Source: Solea solea (lineage: Eukaryota; Chordata; Actinopteri; Pleuronectiformes; Soleidae). From it: a stretch of 64,000 bases of DNA. Location of the stretch: assembly GCF_958295425.1 (NCBI RefSeq), contig NC_081136.1, forward strand, positions 19,846,890 to 19,910,889, read 5' to 3'. Position numbers and translations under genes: made by a program. Positions 24,996 through 38,385 of the stretch are shown piece by piece. Within the stretch, counting starts at the first letter, position 1. Each line of letters begins with the position of its first letter. Under the pieces are notes generated by a model that was not told the DNA's origin, made no database searches, and worked only from the letters and a program-made list of their open reading frames with translations.

Positions 24996-26015
24996 TTTTC
25001 TGATTTTTTTCAATTTTCTACTGTCCCATAACATAAACCTCACAAATAAAGTTAACATCTTATAAGATATACTTCTGTACCCTCAGTGTTTGATTTTGCA
25101 ATGATTTCACTGTTTGGATGTGTTTTTCTATTTGTGTCTGTTTTTGTGCAAGTATACGGCTGTTTTCTGATTTTTTTCAATTTTCTACTGTCCCATAACA
25201 TAAACCTCACAAATAAAGTTAAAATCTTATAAGATATAGTTATATGCCTTCAGTGTTTGATTTTGCAATGATTTCACTGTTTGGATGTGTTTTTCTATTT
25301 GTGTCTGTTTATGTGCAAGTATACGGCTGTTTTCTGATTTTTTTCAATTTTCTACTGTCCCATAACATAAACCTCACAAATAAAGTTAACATCTCATAAG
25401 ATATACTTCTGTACCCTCAGTGTTTGATTTTGCAATGATTTCACTGTTTGGATGTGTTTTTCTATTTGTGTCTGTTTTTGTGCACATTCAGCAAGTATAC
25501 GGCTGTTTTCTGATTTTTTTCAATTTTCTACTGTCCCATAACATAAACCTCACAAATAAAGTTAAAATCTTATAAGATATAGTTATTTACCCTCAGTGTT
25601 TGGTTTTGCAATGATTTCACTGTTTGGATGTGTTTTTCTATTTGTGTCTGTTTTTGTGCACATTCAGCAAGTATACGGCTGTTTTCTGATTTTTTTCAAT
25701 TTTCTACTGTCCCATAACATAAACCTCACAAATAAAGTTAACATCTTATAAGATATACTTCTGTACCCTCAGTGTTTGATTTTGCAATGATTTCACTGTT
25801 TGGATGTGTTTTTCTATTTGTGTCTGTTTTTGTGCAAGTATACGGCTCTTTTCTGATTTTTTTCAATTTTCTACTGTCCCATAACATAAACCTCACAAAT
25901 AAAGTTAACATCTTATAAGATATACTTCTGTATCCTCAGTGTTTGATTTTGCAATGATTTCACTGTTTGGATGTGTTTTTCTATTTGTGTCTGTTTTTGT
26001 GCAAGTATACGGCTC

Positions 26016-26525
26016 TTTTCTGATTTTTTTCAATTTTCTACTGTCCCATAACATAAACCTCACAAATAAAGTTAACATCTTATAAGATATACTTCTGTAC
26101 CCTCAGTGTTTGATTTTGCAATGATTTCACTGTTTGGATGTGTTTTGCTATTTGTGTCTGTTTTTGTGCACATTCAGCAAGTATACGGCTGTTTTCTGAT
26201 TTTTTTCAATTTTCTACTGTCCCATAACATAAACCTCACAAATAAAGTTAACATCTTATAAGATATACTTCTGTACCCTCAGTGTTTGATTTTGCAATGA
26301 TTTCACTGTTTGGATGTGTTTTTCTATTTGTGTCTGTTTTTGTGCAAGTATACGGCTGTTTTCTGATTTTTTTCAATTTTCTACTGTCCCATAACATAAA
26401 CCTCACAAATAAAGTTAACATCTTATAAGATATACTTCTGTACCATCAGTGTTTGATTTTGCAATGATTTCACTGTTTGGATGTGTTTTTCTATTTGTGT
26501 CTGTTTTTGTGCAAGTATACGGCTG
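26016..26525 (+). repeat. 510-bp trimer, copy 2
   Basis: This repeats 24486-24995 at a distance of 1530 bp. The unit just before it has GTATCCTCAG instead of GTACCCTCAG, which marks the copy. Confidence 0.78.
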
Positions 26526-26692
26526 TTTTCTGATTTTTTTCAATTTTCTACTGTCCCATAACATAAACCTCACAAATAAAGTTAACATCTTATAAGATAT
26601 ACTTCTGTACCATCAGTGTTTGATTTTGCAATGATTTCACTGTTTGGATGTGTTTTTCTATTTGTGTCTGTTTTTGTGCAAGTATACGGCTG

Positions 26693-27703
26693 TTTTCTGA
26701 TTTTTTTCAATTTTCTACTGTCCCATAACATAAACCTCACAAATAAAGTTAAAATCTTATAAGATATAGTTATTTACCCTCAGTGTTTGATTTTGCAATG
26801 ATTTCACTGTTTGGATGTGTTTTTCTATTTGTGTCTGTTTATGTGCAAGTATACGGCTGTTTTCTGATTTTTTTCAATTTTCTACTGTCCCATAACATAA
26901 ACCTCACAAATAAAGTTAACATCTTATAAGATATACTTCTGTACCCTCAGTGTTTGATTTTGCAATGATTTCACTGTTTGGATTTGTTTTTCTATTTGTG
27001 TCTGTTTTTGTGCAAGTATACGGCTCTTTTCTGATTTTTTTCAATTTTCTACTGTCCCATAACATAAACCTCACAAATAAAGTTAACATCTTATAAGATA
27101 TACTTCTGTACCCTCAGTGTTTGATTTTGCAATGATTTCACTGTTTGGATGTGTTTTTCTATTTGTGTCTGTTTATGTGCAAGTATACGGCTGTTTTCTG
27201 ATTTTTTTCAATTTTCTACTGTCCCATAACATAAACCTCACAAATAAAGTTAAAATCTTATGAGATATAGTTATATGCCTTCAGTGTTTGATTTTGCAAT
27301 GATTTCACTGTTTGGATGTGTTTTTCTATTTGTGTCTGTTTTTGTGCAAGTATACGGCTGTTTTCTGATTTTTTTCAATTTTCTACTGTCCCATAACATA
27401 AACCTCACAAATAAAGTTAAAATCTTATAAGATATAGTTATTTACCCTCAGTGTTTGGTTTTGCAATGATTTCACTGTTTGGATGTGTTTTTCTATTTGT
27501 GTCTGTTTTTGTGCAAGTATACGGCTGTTTTCTGATTTTTTTCAATTTTCTACTGTCCCATAACATAAACCTCACAAATAAAGTTAACATCTTATAAGAT
27601 ATACTTCTGTACCATCAGTGTTTGATTTTGCAATGATTTCACTGTTTGGATGTGTTTTTCTATTTGTGTCTGTTTTTGTGCACATTCAGCAAGTATACGG
27701 CTG
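26693..27703 (+). repeat. 1011-bp six-monomer higher-order repeat
   Basis: The units, in order, are GTTATTTACCCT with TTTATGTG, GGATTTGTTT with a GGCTCTTTT end, TTTATGTG again, TTATGAGAT with GTTATATGCC, GTGTTTGGTTTT, and a long unit with CTTCTGTACCAT. The same order, with one more unit inserted, follows at 27704-28881. The first three units also form the core of the 677-bp cassette seen further right. Confidence 0.87.
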
Positions 27704-28881
27704 TTTTCTGATTTTTTTCAATTTTCTACTGTCCCATAACATAAACCTCACAAATAAAGTTAAAATCTTATAAGATATAGTTATTTACCCTCAGTGTTTG
27801 ATTTTGCAATGATTTCACTGTTTGGATGTGTTTTTCTATTTGTGTCTGTTTATGTGCAAGTATACGGCTGTTTTCTGATTTTTTTCAATTTTCTACTGTC
27901 CCATAACATAAACCTCACAAATAAAGTTAACATCTTATAAGATATACTTCTGTACCCTCAGTGTTTGATTTTGCAATGATTTCACTGTTTGGATTTGTTT
28001 TTCTATTTGTGTCTGTTTTTGTGCAAGTATACGGCTCTTTTCTGATTTTTTTCAATTTTCTACTGTCCCATAACATAAACCTCACAAATAAAGTTAACAT
28101 CTTATAAGATATACTTCTGTACCCTCAGTGTTTGATTTTGCAATGATTTCACTGTTTGGATGTGTTTTTCTATTTGTGTCTGTTTATGTGCAAGTATACG
28201 GCTGTTTTCTGATTTTTTTAAATTTTCTACTGTCCCATAACATAAACCTCACAAATAAAGTCAACATCTTATAAGATATACTTCTGTACCCTCAGTGTTT
28301 GATTTTGCAATGATTTCACTGTTTGGATGTGTTTTTCTATTTGTGTCTGTTTATGTGCAAGTATACGGCTGTTTTCTGATTTTTTTCAATTTTCTACTGT
28401 CCCATAACATAAACCTCACAAATAAAGTTAAAATCTTATGAGATATAGTTATATGCCTTCAGTGTTTGATTTTGCAATGATTTCACTGTTTGGATGTGTT
28501 TTTCTATTTGTGTCTGTTTTTGTGCAAGTATACGGCTGTTTTCTGATTTTTTTCAATTTTCTACTGTCCCATAACATAAACCTCACAAATAAAGTTAAAA
28601 TCTTATAAGATATAGTTATTTACCCTCAGTGTTTGGTTTTGCAATGATTTCACTGTTTGGATGTGTTTTTCTATTTGTGTCTGTTTTTGTGCAAGTATAC
28701 GGCTGTTTTCTGATTTTTTTCAATTTTCTACTGTCCCATAACATAAACCTCACAAATAAAGTTAACATCTTATAAGATATACTTCTGTACCATCAGTGTT
28801 TGATTTTGCAATGATTTCACTGTTTGGATGTGTTTTTCTATTTGTGTCTGTTTTTGTGCACATTCAGCAAGTATACGGCTG
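27704..28881 (+). repeat. 1178-bp seven-monomer higher-order repeat
   Basis: It has the same order as the preceding 1011-bp unit plus one extra 167-bp unit at 28205-28371. The extra unit has TTTTTTTAAATTTT instead of TTTTTTTCAATTTT and AAGTCAACATC instead of AAGTTAACATC. The same two rare changes recur together in the unit at 29383, inside the next partial repeat. Confidence 0.87.
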
Positions 28882-29558
28882 TTTTCTGATTTTTTTCAAT
28901 TTTCTACTGTCCCATAACATAAACCTCACAAATAAAGTTAAAATCTTATAAGATATAGTTATTTACCCTCAGTGTTTGATTTTGCAATGATTTCACTGTT
29001 TGGATGTGTTTTTCTATTTGTGTCTGTTTATGTGCAAGTATACGGCTGTTTTCTGATTTTTTTCAATTTTCTACTGTCCCATAACATAAACCTCACAAAT
29101 AAAGTTAACATCTTATAAGATATACTTCTGTACCCTCAGTGTTTGATTTTGCAATGATTTCACTGTTTGGATTTGTTTTTCTATTTGTGTCTGTTTTTGT
29201 GCAAGTATACGGCTCTTTTCTGATTTTTTTCAATTTTCTACTGTCCCATAACATAAACCTCACAAATAAAGTTAACATCTTATAAGATATACTTCTGTAC
29301 CCTCAGTGTTTGATTTTGCAATGATTTCACTGTTTGGATGTGTTTTTCTATTTGTGTCTGTTTATGTGCAAGTATACGGCTGTTTTCTGATTTTTTTAAA
29401 TTTTCTACTGTCCCATAACATAAACCTCACAAATAAAGTCAACATCTTATAAGATATACTTCTGTACCCTCAGTGTTTGATTTTGCAATGATTTCACTGT
29501 TTGGATGTGTTTTTCTATTTGTGTCTGTTTTTGTGCACATTCAGCAAGTATACGGCTG
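28882..29558 (+). repeat. 677-bp four-monomer cassette
   Basis: This opens a third repeat of the 26.7-28.9 kb series but ends after four units (167, 167, 167, 176). The order is TTTATGTG, GGATTTG, TTTATGTG, then a long unit. The same four-unit cassette, without the AAATTTT and GTCAAC changes, occurs at 34483-35159, 35160-35836 and 40416-41092. Confidence 0.82.
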
Positions 29559-30587
29559 TTTTCTGATTTTTTTCAATTTTCTACTGTCCCATAACATAAA
29601 CCTCACAAATAAAGTTAAAATCTTATAAGATATAGTTATTTACCCTCAGTGTTTGGTTTTGCAATGATTTCACTGTTTGGATGTGTTTTTCTATTTGTGT
29701 CTGTTTTTGTGCACATTCAGCAAGTATATGGCTGTTTTCTGATTTTTTTCAATTTTCTACTGTCCCATAACATAAACCTCACAACTAAAGTTAACATCTT
29801 ATAAGATATACTTCTGTACCCTCAGTGTTTGATTTTGCAATGATTTCACTGTTTGGATGTGTTTTTCTATTTGTGTCTGTTTTTGTGCAAGTATACGGCT
29901 GTTTTCTGATTTTTTTCAATTTTCTACTGTCCCATAACATAAACCTCACAAATAAAGTTAACATCTTATAAGATATACTTCTGTACCCTCAGTGTTTGAT
30001 TTTGCAATGATTTCACTGTTTGGATGTGTTTTTCTATTTGTGTCTGTTTTTGTGCAAGTATACGGCTGTTTTCTGATTTTTTTCAATTTTCTACTGTCCC
30101 ATAACATAAACCTCACAAATAAAGTTAAAATCTTATAAGATATAGTTATATGCCTTCAGTGTTTGATTTTGCAATGATTTCACTGTTTGGATGTGTTTTT
30201 CTATTTGTGTCTGTTTATGTGCAAGTATACGGCTGTTTTCTGATTTTTTTCAATTTTCTACTGTCCCATAACATAAACCTCACAAATAAAGTTAACATCT
30301 TATAAGATATACTTCTGTACCCTCAGTGTTTGATTTTGCAATGATTTCACTGTTTGGATGTGTTTTTCTATTTGTGTCTGTTTTTGTGCACATTCAGCAA
30401 GTATACGGCTGTTTTCTGATTTTTTTCAATTTTCTACTGTCCCATAACATAAACCTCACAAATAAAGTTAAAATCTTATAAGATATAGTTATTTACCCTC
30501 AGTGTTTGGTTTTGCAATGATTTCACTGTTTGGATGTGTTTTTCTATTTGTGTCTGTTTTTGTGCACATTCAGCAAGTATACGGCTG

Positions 30588-31088
30588 TTTTCTGATTTTT
30601 TTCAATTTTCTACTGTCCCATAACATAAACCTCACAAATAAAGTTAAAATCTTATAAGATATAGTTATATGCCTTCAGTGTTTGATTTTGCAATGATTTC
30701 ACTGTTTGGAAGTGTTTTTCTATTTGTGTCTGTTTTTGTGCAAGTATACGGCTGTTTTCTGATTTTTTTCAATTTTCTACTGTCCCATAACATAAACCTC
30801 ACAAATAAAGTTAAAATCTTATAAGATATAGGTATATGCCTTCAGTGTTTGATTTTGCAATGATTTCAATGTTTGGATGTGTTTTTCTATTTGTGTCTGT
30901 TTTTGTGCAAGTATACGGCTGTTTTCTGATTTTTTTCAATTTTCTACTGTCCCATAACATAAACCTCACAAATAAAGTTAAAATCTTATAAGATATAGTT
31001 ATATGCCTTCAGTGTTTGATTTTGCAATGATTTCACTGTTTGGATGTGTTTTTCTATTTGTGTCTGTTTATGTGCAAGTATACGGCTG
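30588..31088 (+). repeat. 501-bp trimer, copy 1 of a 1178-bp period
   Basis: Three short units occur: GTTATATGCC with GGAAGTGTTT, GGTATATGCC with CAATGTTTGG, and GTTATATGCC with TTTATGTG. The same trimer is at 31766-32266, seven monomers (1178 bp) later. The GGAAGTG change also appears near 23252, 24112, 41390 and 43780. Confidence 0.78.
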
Positions 31089-31765
31089 TTTTCTGATTTT
31101 TTTCAATTTTCTACTGTCCCATAACATAAACCTCACAAATAAAGTTAACATCTTATAAGATATACTTCTGTACCATCAGTGTTTGATTTTGCAATGATTT
31201 CACTGTTTGGATGTGTTTTTCTATTTGTGTCTGTTTTTGTGCAAGTATACGGCTGTTTTCTGATTTTTTTCAATTTTCTACTGTCCCATAACATAAACCT
31301 CACAAATAAAGTTAAAATCTTATAAGATATAGTGATATGCCTTCAGTGTTTGATTTTGCAATGATTTCACTGTTTGGATGTGTTTTTCTATTTGTGTCTG
31401 TTTTTGTGCAAGTATACGGCTGTTTTCTGATTTTTTTCAATTTTCTACTGTCCCATAACATAAACCTCACAAATAAAGTTAAAATCTTATAAGATATAGT
31501 TATATGCCTTCAGTGTTTGATTTTGCAATGATTTCACTGTTTGGATGTGTTTTTCTATTTGTGTCTGTTTATGTGCAAGTATACGGCTGTTTTCTGATTT
31601 TTTTCAATTTTCTACTGTCCCATAACATAAACCTCACAAATAAAGTTAACATCTTATAAGATATACTTCTGTACCCTCAGTGTTTGATTTTGCAATGATT
31701 TCACTGTTTGGATGTGTTTTTCTATTTGTGTCTGTTTTTGTGCACATTCAGCAAGTATACGGCTG

Positions 31766-32266
31766 TTTTCTGATTTTTTTCAATTTTCTACTGTCCCATA
31801 ACATAAACCTCACAAATAAAGTTAAAATCTTATAAGATATAGTTATATGCCTTCAGTGTTTGATTTTGCAATGATTTCACTGTTTGGAAGTGTTTTTCTA
31901 TTTGTGTCTGTTTTTGTGCAAGTATACGGCTGTTTTCTGATTTTTTTCAATTTTCTACTGTCCCATAACATAAACCTCACAAATAAAGTTAAAATCTTAT
32001 AAGATATAGGTATATGCCTTCAGTGTTTGATTTTGCAATGATTTCAATGTTTGGATGTGTTTTTCTATTTGTGTCTGTTTTTGTGCAAGTATACGGCTGT
32101 TTTCTGATTTTTTTCAATTTTCTACTGTCCCATAACATAAACCTCACAAATAAAGTTAAAATCTTATAAGATATAGTTATATGCCTTCAGTGTTTGATTT
32201 TGCAATGATTTCACTGTTTGGATGTGTTTTTCTATTTGTGTCTGTTTATGTGCAAGTATACGGCTG
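31766..32266 (+). repeat. 501-bp trimer, copy 2
   Basis: This repeats 30588-31088 in unit order and in the GGAAGTG, CAATG and TTTATGTG markers. The following unit carries TTATGAGAT, joining it to the type of sequence seen at 27.2 and 28.4 kb. Confidence 0.78.
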
Positions 32267-33286
32267 TTTTCTGATTTTTTTCAATTTTCTACTGTCCCAT
32301 AACATAAACCTCACAAATAAAGTTAAAATCTTATGAGATATAGTTATATGCCTTCAGTGTTTGATTTTGCAATGATTTCACTGTTTGGATGTGTTTTTCT
32401 ATTTGTGTCTGTTTTTGTGCAAGTATACGGCTGTTTTCTGATTTTTTTCAATTTTCTACTGTCCCATAACATAAACCTCACAAATAAAGTTAAAATCTTA
32501 TAAGATATAGTTATTTACCCTCAGTGTTTGGTTTTGCAATGATTTCACTGTTTGGATGTGTTTTTCTATTTGTGTCTGTTTTTGTGCAAGTATACGGCTG
32601 TTTTCTGATTTTTTTCAATTTTCTACTGTCCCATAACATAAACCTCACAAATAAAGTTAACATCTTATAAGATATACTTCTGTACCATCAGTGTTTGATT
32701 TTGCAATGATTTCACTGTTTGGATGTGTTTTTCTATTTGTGTCTGTTTTTGTGCACATTCAGCAAGTATACGGCTGTTTTCTGATTTTTTTCAATTTTCT
32801 ACTGTCCCATAACATAAACCTCACAAATAAAGTTAACATCTTATAAGATATACTTCTGTACCATCAGTGTTTGATTTTGCAATGATTTCACTGTTTGGAT
32901 GTGTTTTTCTATTTGTGTCTGTTTATGTGCAAGTATACGGCTGTTTTCTGATTTTTTTCAATTTTCTACTGTCCCATAACATAAACCTCACAAATAAAGT
33001 CAACATCTTATAAGATATACTTCTGTACCCTCAGTGTTTGATTTTGCAATGATTTCACTGTTTGGATGTGTTTTTCTATTTGTGTCTGTTTTTGTGCACA
33101 TTCAGCAAGTATACGGCTGTTTTCTGATTTTTTTCAATTTTCTACTGTCCCATAACATAAACCTCACAAATAAAGTTAAAATCTTATAAGATATAGTTAT
33201 TTACCCTCAGTGTTTGGTTTTGCAATGATTTCACTGTTTGGATGTGTTTTTCTATTTGTGTCTGTTTTTGTGCAAGTATACGGCTG

Positions 33287-33620
33287 TTTTCTGATTTTTT
33301 TCAATTTTCTACTGTCCCATAACATAAACCTCACAAATAAAGTTAAAATCTTATAAGATATAGGTATATGCCTTCAGTGTTTGATTTTGCAATGATTTCA
33401 ATGTTTGGATGTGTTTTTCTATTTGTGTCTGTTTTTGTGCAAGTATACGGCTGTTTTCTGATTTTTTTCAATTTTCTACTGTCCCATAACATAAACCTCA
33501 CAAATAAAGTTAAAATCTTATAAGATATAGTTATATGCCTTCAGTGTTTGATTTTGCAATGATTTCACTGTTTGGATGTGTTTTTCTATTTGTGTCTGTT
33601 TATGTGCAAGTATACGGCTT
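33287..33620 (+). repeat. 334-bp dimer with GGCTTTTTTCTG end, copy 1
   Basis: A GGTATATGCC/CAATG unit is followed by a GTTATATGCC/TTTATGTG unit that ends in GGCTTTTTTCTG rather than GGCTGTTTTCTG. The same rare ending on the same pair is seen only at 38052-38385, 4765 bp away. Confidence 0.75.
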
Positions 33621-34482
33621 TTTTCTGATTTTTTTCAATTTTCTACTGTCCCATAACATAAACCTCACAAATAAAGTTAACATCTTATAAGATATACTTC
33701 TGTACCCTCAGTGTTTGATTTTGCAATGATTTCACTGTTTGGATGTGTTTTTCTATTTGTGTCTGTTTTTGTGCACATTCAGCAAGTATACGGCTGTTTT
33801 CTGATTTTTTTCAATTTTCTACTGTCCCATAACATAAACCTCACAAATAAAGTTAACATCTTATAAGATATACTTCTGTACCCTCAGTGTTTGATTTTGC
33901 AATGATTTCACTGTTTGGATGTGTTTTTCTATTTGTGTCTGTTTTTGTGCACATTCAGCAAGTATACGGCTGTTTTCTGATTTTTTTCAATTTTCTACTG
34001 TCCCATAACATAAACCTCACAAATAAAGTTAAAATCTTATAAGATATAGGTATATGCCTTCAGTGTTTGATTTTGCAATGATTTCAATGTTTGGATGTGT
34101 TTTTCTATTTGTGTCTGTTTTTGTGCAAGTATACGGCTGTTTTCTGATTTTTTTCAATTTTCTACTGTCCCATAACATAAACCTCACAAATAAAGTTAAC
34201 ATCTTATAAGATATACTTCTGTACCATCAGTGTTTGATTTTGCAATGATTTCACTGTTTGGATGTGTTTTTCTATTTGTGTCTGTTTTTGTGCAAGTATA
34301 CGGCTCTTTTCTGATTTTTTTCAATTTTCTACTGTCCCATAACATAAACCTCACAACTAAAGTTAACATCTTATAAGATATACTTCTGTACCCTCAGTGT
34401 TTGATTTTGCAATGATTTCACTGTTTGGATGTGTTTTTCTATTTGTGTCTGTTTTTGTGCACATTCAGCAAGTATACGGCTG

Positions 34483-35159
34483 TTTTCTGATTTTTTTCAA
34501 TTTTCTACTGTCCCATAACATAAACCTCACAAATAAAGTTAAAATCTTATAAGATATAGTTATTTACCCTCAGTGTTTGATTTTGCAATGATTTCACTGT
34601 TTGGATGTGTTTTTCTATTTGTGTCTGTTTATGTGCAAGTATACGGCTGTTTTCTGATTTTTTTCAATTTTCTACTGTCCCATAACATAAACCTCACAAA
34701 TAAAGTTAACATCTTATAAGATATACTTCTGTACCCTCAGTGTTTGATTTTGCAATGATTTCACTGTTTGGATTTGTTTTTCTATTTGTGTCTGTTTTTG
34801 TGCAAGTATACGGCTCTTTTCTGATTTTTTTCAATTTTCTACTGTCCCATAACATAAACCTCACAAATAAAGTTAACATCTTATAAGATATACTTCTGTA
34901 CCCTCAGTGTTTGATTTTGCAATGATTTCACTGTTTGGATGTGTTTTTCTATTTGTGTCTGTTTATGTGCAAGTATACGGCTGTTTTCTGATTTTTTTCA
35001 ATTTTCTACTGTCCCATAACATAAACCTCACAAATAAAGTTAACATCTTATAAGATATACTTCTGTACCCTCAGTGTTTGATTTTGCAATGATTTCACTG
35101 TTTGGATGTGTTTTTCTATTTGTGTCTGTTTTTGTGCACATTCAGCAAGTATACGGCTG
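34483..35159 (+). repeat. 677-bp four-monomer higher-order repeat, copy 1
   Basis: The units are 167, 167, 167 and 176 bp: GTTATTTACCCT with TTTATGTG; GGATTTG ending GGCTCTTTT; TTTATGTG; and a long CTTCTGTACCCT unit. It is followed at once by a full second copy and a shortened third. Confidence 0.9.
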
Positions 35160-35836
35160 TTTTCTGATTTTTTTCAATTTTCTACTGTCCCATAACATAA
35201 ACCTCACAAATAAAGTTAAAATCTTATAAGATATAGTTATTTACCCTCAGTGTTTGATTTTGCAATGATTTCACTGTTTGGATGTGTTTTTCTATTTGTG
35301 TCTGTTTATGTGCAAGTATACGGCTGTTTTCTGATTTTTTTCAATTTTCTACTGTCCCATAACATAAACCTCACAAATAAAGTTAACATCTTATAAGATA
35401 TACTTCTGTACCCTCAGTGTTTGATTTTGCAATGATTTCACTGTTTGGATTTGTTTTTCTAGTTGTGTCTGTTTTTGTGCAAGTATACGGCTCTTTTCTG
35501 ATTTTTTTCAATTTTCTACTGTCCCATAACATAAACCTCACAAATAAAGTTAACATCTTATAAGATATACTTCTGTACCCTCAGTGTTTGATTTTGCAAT
35601 GATTTCACTGTTTGGATGTGTTTTTCTATTTGTGTCTGTTTATGTGCAAGTATACGGCTGTTTTCTGATTTTTTTCAATTTTCTACTGTCCCATAACATA
35701 AACCTCACAAATAAAGTTAACATCTTATAAGATATACTTCTGTACCCTCAGTGTTTGATTTTGCAATGATTTCACTGTTTGGATGTGTTTTTCTATTTGT
35801 GTCTGTTTTTGTGCACATTCAGCAAGTATACGGCTG
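35160..35836 (+). repeat. 677-bp four-monomer higher-order repeat, copy 2
   Basis: It has the same unit order and lengths as 34483-35159. The one difference noticed is CTAGTTGTG near 35460 where other copies read CTATTTGTG. Confidence 0.9.
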
Positions 35837-36345
35837 TTTTCTGATTTTTTTCAATTTTCTACTGTCCCATAACATAAACCTCACAAATAAAGTTAAAATC
35901 TTATAAGATATAGTTATTTACCCTCAGTGTTTGATTTTGCAATGATTTCACTGTTTGGATGTGTTTTTCTATTTGTGTCTGTTTATGTGCAAGTATACGG
36001 CTGTTTTCTGATTTTTTTCAATTTTCTACTGTCCCATAACATAAACCTCACAAATAAAGTTAACATCTTATAAGATATACTTCTGTACCCTCAGTGTTTG
36101 ATTTTGCAATGATTTCACTGTTTGGATTTGTTTTTCTATTTGTGTCTGTTTTGTGCAAGTATACGGCTCTTTTCTGATTTTTTTCAATTTTCTACTGTCC
36201 CATAACATAAAGCTCACAAATAAAGTTAACATCTTATAAGATATACTTCTGTACCCTCAGTGTTTGATTTTGCAATGATTTCACTGTTTGGATGTGTTTT
36301 TCTATTTGTGTCTGTTTTTGTGCACATTCAGCAAGTATACGGCTG
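35837..36345 (+). repeat. 677-bp repeat, shortened copy 3 (509 bp)
   Basis: This copy has three of the four units; the second TTTATGTG unit is missing. The GGATTTG unit has lost one T (GTTTTGTG near 36149) and is 166 bp. The last unit has AAAGCTCACAAA near 36210 instead of AAACCTCACAAA. It marks the right edge of this tandem run. Confidence 0.85.
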
Positions 36346-36679
36346 TTTTCTGATTTCTTTCAATTTTCTACTGTCCCATAACATAAACCTCACAAATAAA
36401 GTTAAAATCTTATAAGATATAGTTATTTACCCTCAGTGTTTGGTTTTGCAATGATTTCACTGTTTGGATGTGTTTTTCTATTTGTGTCTGTTTTTGTGCA
36501 AGTATACGGCTGTTTTCTGATTTTTTTCAATTTTCTACTGTCCCATAACATAAACCTCACAAATAAAGTTAAAATCTTATAAGATATAGTTATATGCCTT
36601 CAGTGTTTGATTTTGCAATGATTTCACTGTTTGGATGTGTTTTTCTATTTGTGTCTGTTTATGTGCAAGTATACGGCTG
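36170..36679 (+). repeat. 510-bp trimer, copy 1 of a 686-bp four-monomer period
   Basis: The trimer is a long CTTCTGTACCCT unit, a GTGTTTGGTTTT unit whose T tract reads GATTTCTTTC, and a TTTATGTG unit. It recurs at 36856-37365. The GATTTCTTTC change was seen only in these two units (near 36352 and 37038). The first copy shares its first unit with the end of the 677-bp series. Confidence 0.8.
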
Positions 36680-36855
36680 TTTTCTGATTTTTTTCAATTT
36701 TCTACTGTCCCATAACATAAACCTCACAAATAAAGTTAACATCTTATAAGATATACTTCTGTACCCTCAGTGTTTGATTTTGCAATGATTTCACTGTTTG
36801 GATGTGTTTTTCTATTTGTGTATGTTTTTGTGCACATTCAGCAAGTATACGGCTG

Positions 36856-37365
36856 TTTTCTGATTTTTTTCAATTTTCTACTGTCCCATAACATAAACCT
36901 CACAAATAAAGTTAACATCTTATAAGATATACTTCTGTACCCTCAGTGTTTGATTTTGCAATGATTTCACTGTTTGGATGTGTTTTTCTATTTGTGTCTG
37001 TTTTTGTGCACATTCAGCAAGTATACGGCTGTTTTCTGATTTCTTTCAATTTTCTACTGTCCCATAACATAAACCTCACAAATAAAGTTAAAATCTTATA
37101 AGATATAGTTATTTACCCTCAGTGTTTGGTTTTGCAATGATTTCACTGTTTGGATGTGTTTTTCTATTTGTGTCTGTTTTTGTGCAAGTATACGGCTGTT
37201 TTCTGATTTTTTTCAATTTTCTACTGTCCCATAACATAAACCTCACAAATAAAGTTAAAATCTTATAAGATATAGTTATATGCCTTCAGTGTTTGATTTT
37301 GCAATGATTTCACTGTTTGGATGTGTTTTTCTATTTGTGTCTGTTTATGTGCAAGTATACGGCTG
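36856..37365 (+). repeat. 510-bp trimer, copy 2
   Basis: This copy lies 686 bp after 36170-36679 with the same order and the same rare GATTTCTTTC. The AAAGCTCACAAA change of the first copy is absent here. Confidence 0.8.
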
Positions 37366-38051
37366 TTTTCTGATTTTTTTCAATTTTCTACTGTCCCATA
37401 ACATAAACCTCACAAATAAAGTTAACATCTTATAAGATATACTTCTGTACCCTCAGTGTTTGATTTTGCAATGATTTCACTGTTTGGATGTGTTTTTCTA
37501 TTTGTGTCTGTTTATGTGCAAGTATACGGCTGTTTTCTGATTTTTTTCAATTTTCTACTGTCCCATAACATAAACCTCACAAATAAAGTTAACATCTTAT
37601 AAGATATACTTCTGTACCCTCAGTGTTTGATTTTGCAATGATTTCACTGTTTGGATGTGTTTTTCTATTTGTGTCTGTTTTTGTGCACATTCAGCAAGTA
37701 TACGGCTGTTTTCTGATTTTTTTCAATTTTCTACTGTCCCATAACATAAACCTCACAAATAAAGTTAAAATCTTATAAGATATAGTTATTTACCCTCAGT
37801 GTTTGGTTTTGCAATGATTTCACTGTTTGGATGTGTTTTTCTATTTGTGTCTGTTTTTGTGCACATTCAGCAAGTATACGGCTGTTTTCTGATTTTTTTC
37901 AATTTTCTACTGTCCCATAACATAAACCTCACAAATAAAGTTAACATCTTATAAGATATACTTCTGTACCCTCAGTGTTTGATTTTGCAATGATTTCACT
38001 GTTTGGATGTGTTTTTCTATTTGTGTCTGTTTTTGTGCAAGTATACGGCTG

Positions 38052-38385
38052 TTTTCTGATTTTTTTCAATTTTCTACTGTCCCATAACATAAACCTCACA
38101 AATAAAGTTAAAATCTTATAAGATATAGGTATATGCCTTCAGTGTTTGATTTTGCAATGATTTCAATGTTTGGATGTGTTTTTCTATTTGTGTCTGTTTT
38201 TGTGCAAGTATACGGCTGTTTTCTGATTTTTTTCAATTTTCTACTGTCCCATAACATAAACCTCACAAATAAAGTTAAAATCTTATAAGATATAGTTATA
38301 TGCCTTCAGTGTTTGATTTTGCAATGATTTCACTGTTTGGATGTGTTTTTCTATTTGTGTCTGTTTATGTGCAAGTATACGGCTT
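38052..38385 (+). repeat. 334-bp dimer with GGCTTTTTTCTG end, copy 2
   Basis: This is the distant copy of 33287-33620, identified by the rare GGCTT junction near 38381. Box alleles and the TTTATGTG marker match. Confidence 0.75.
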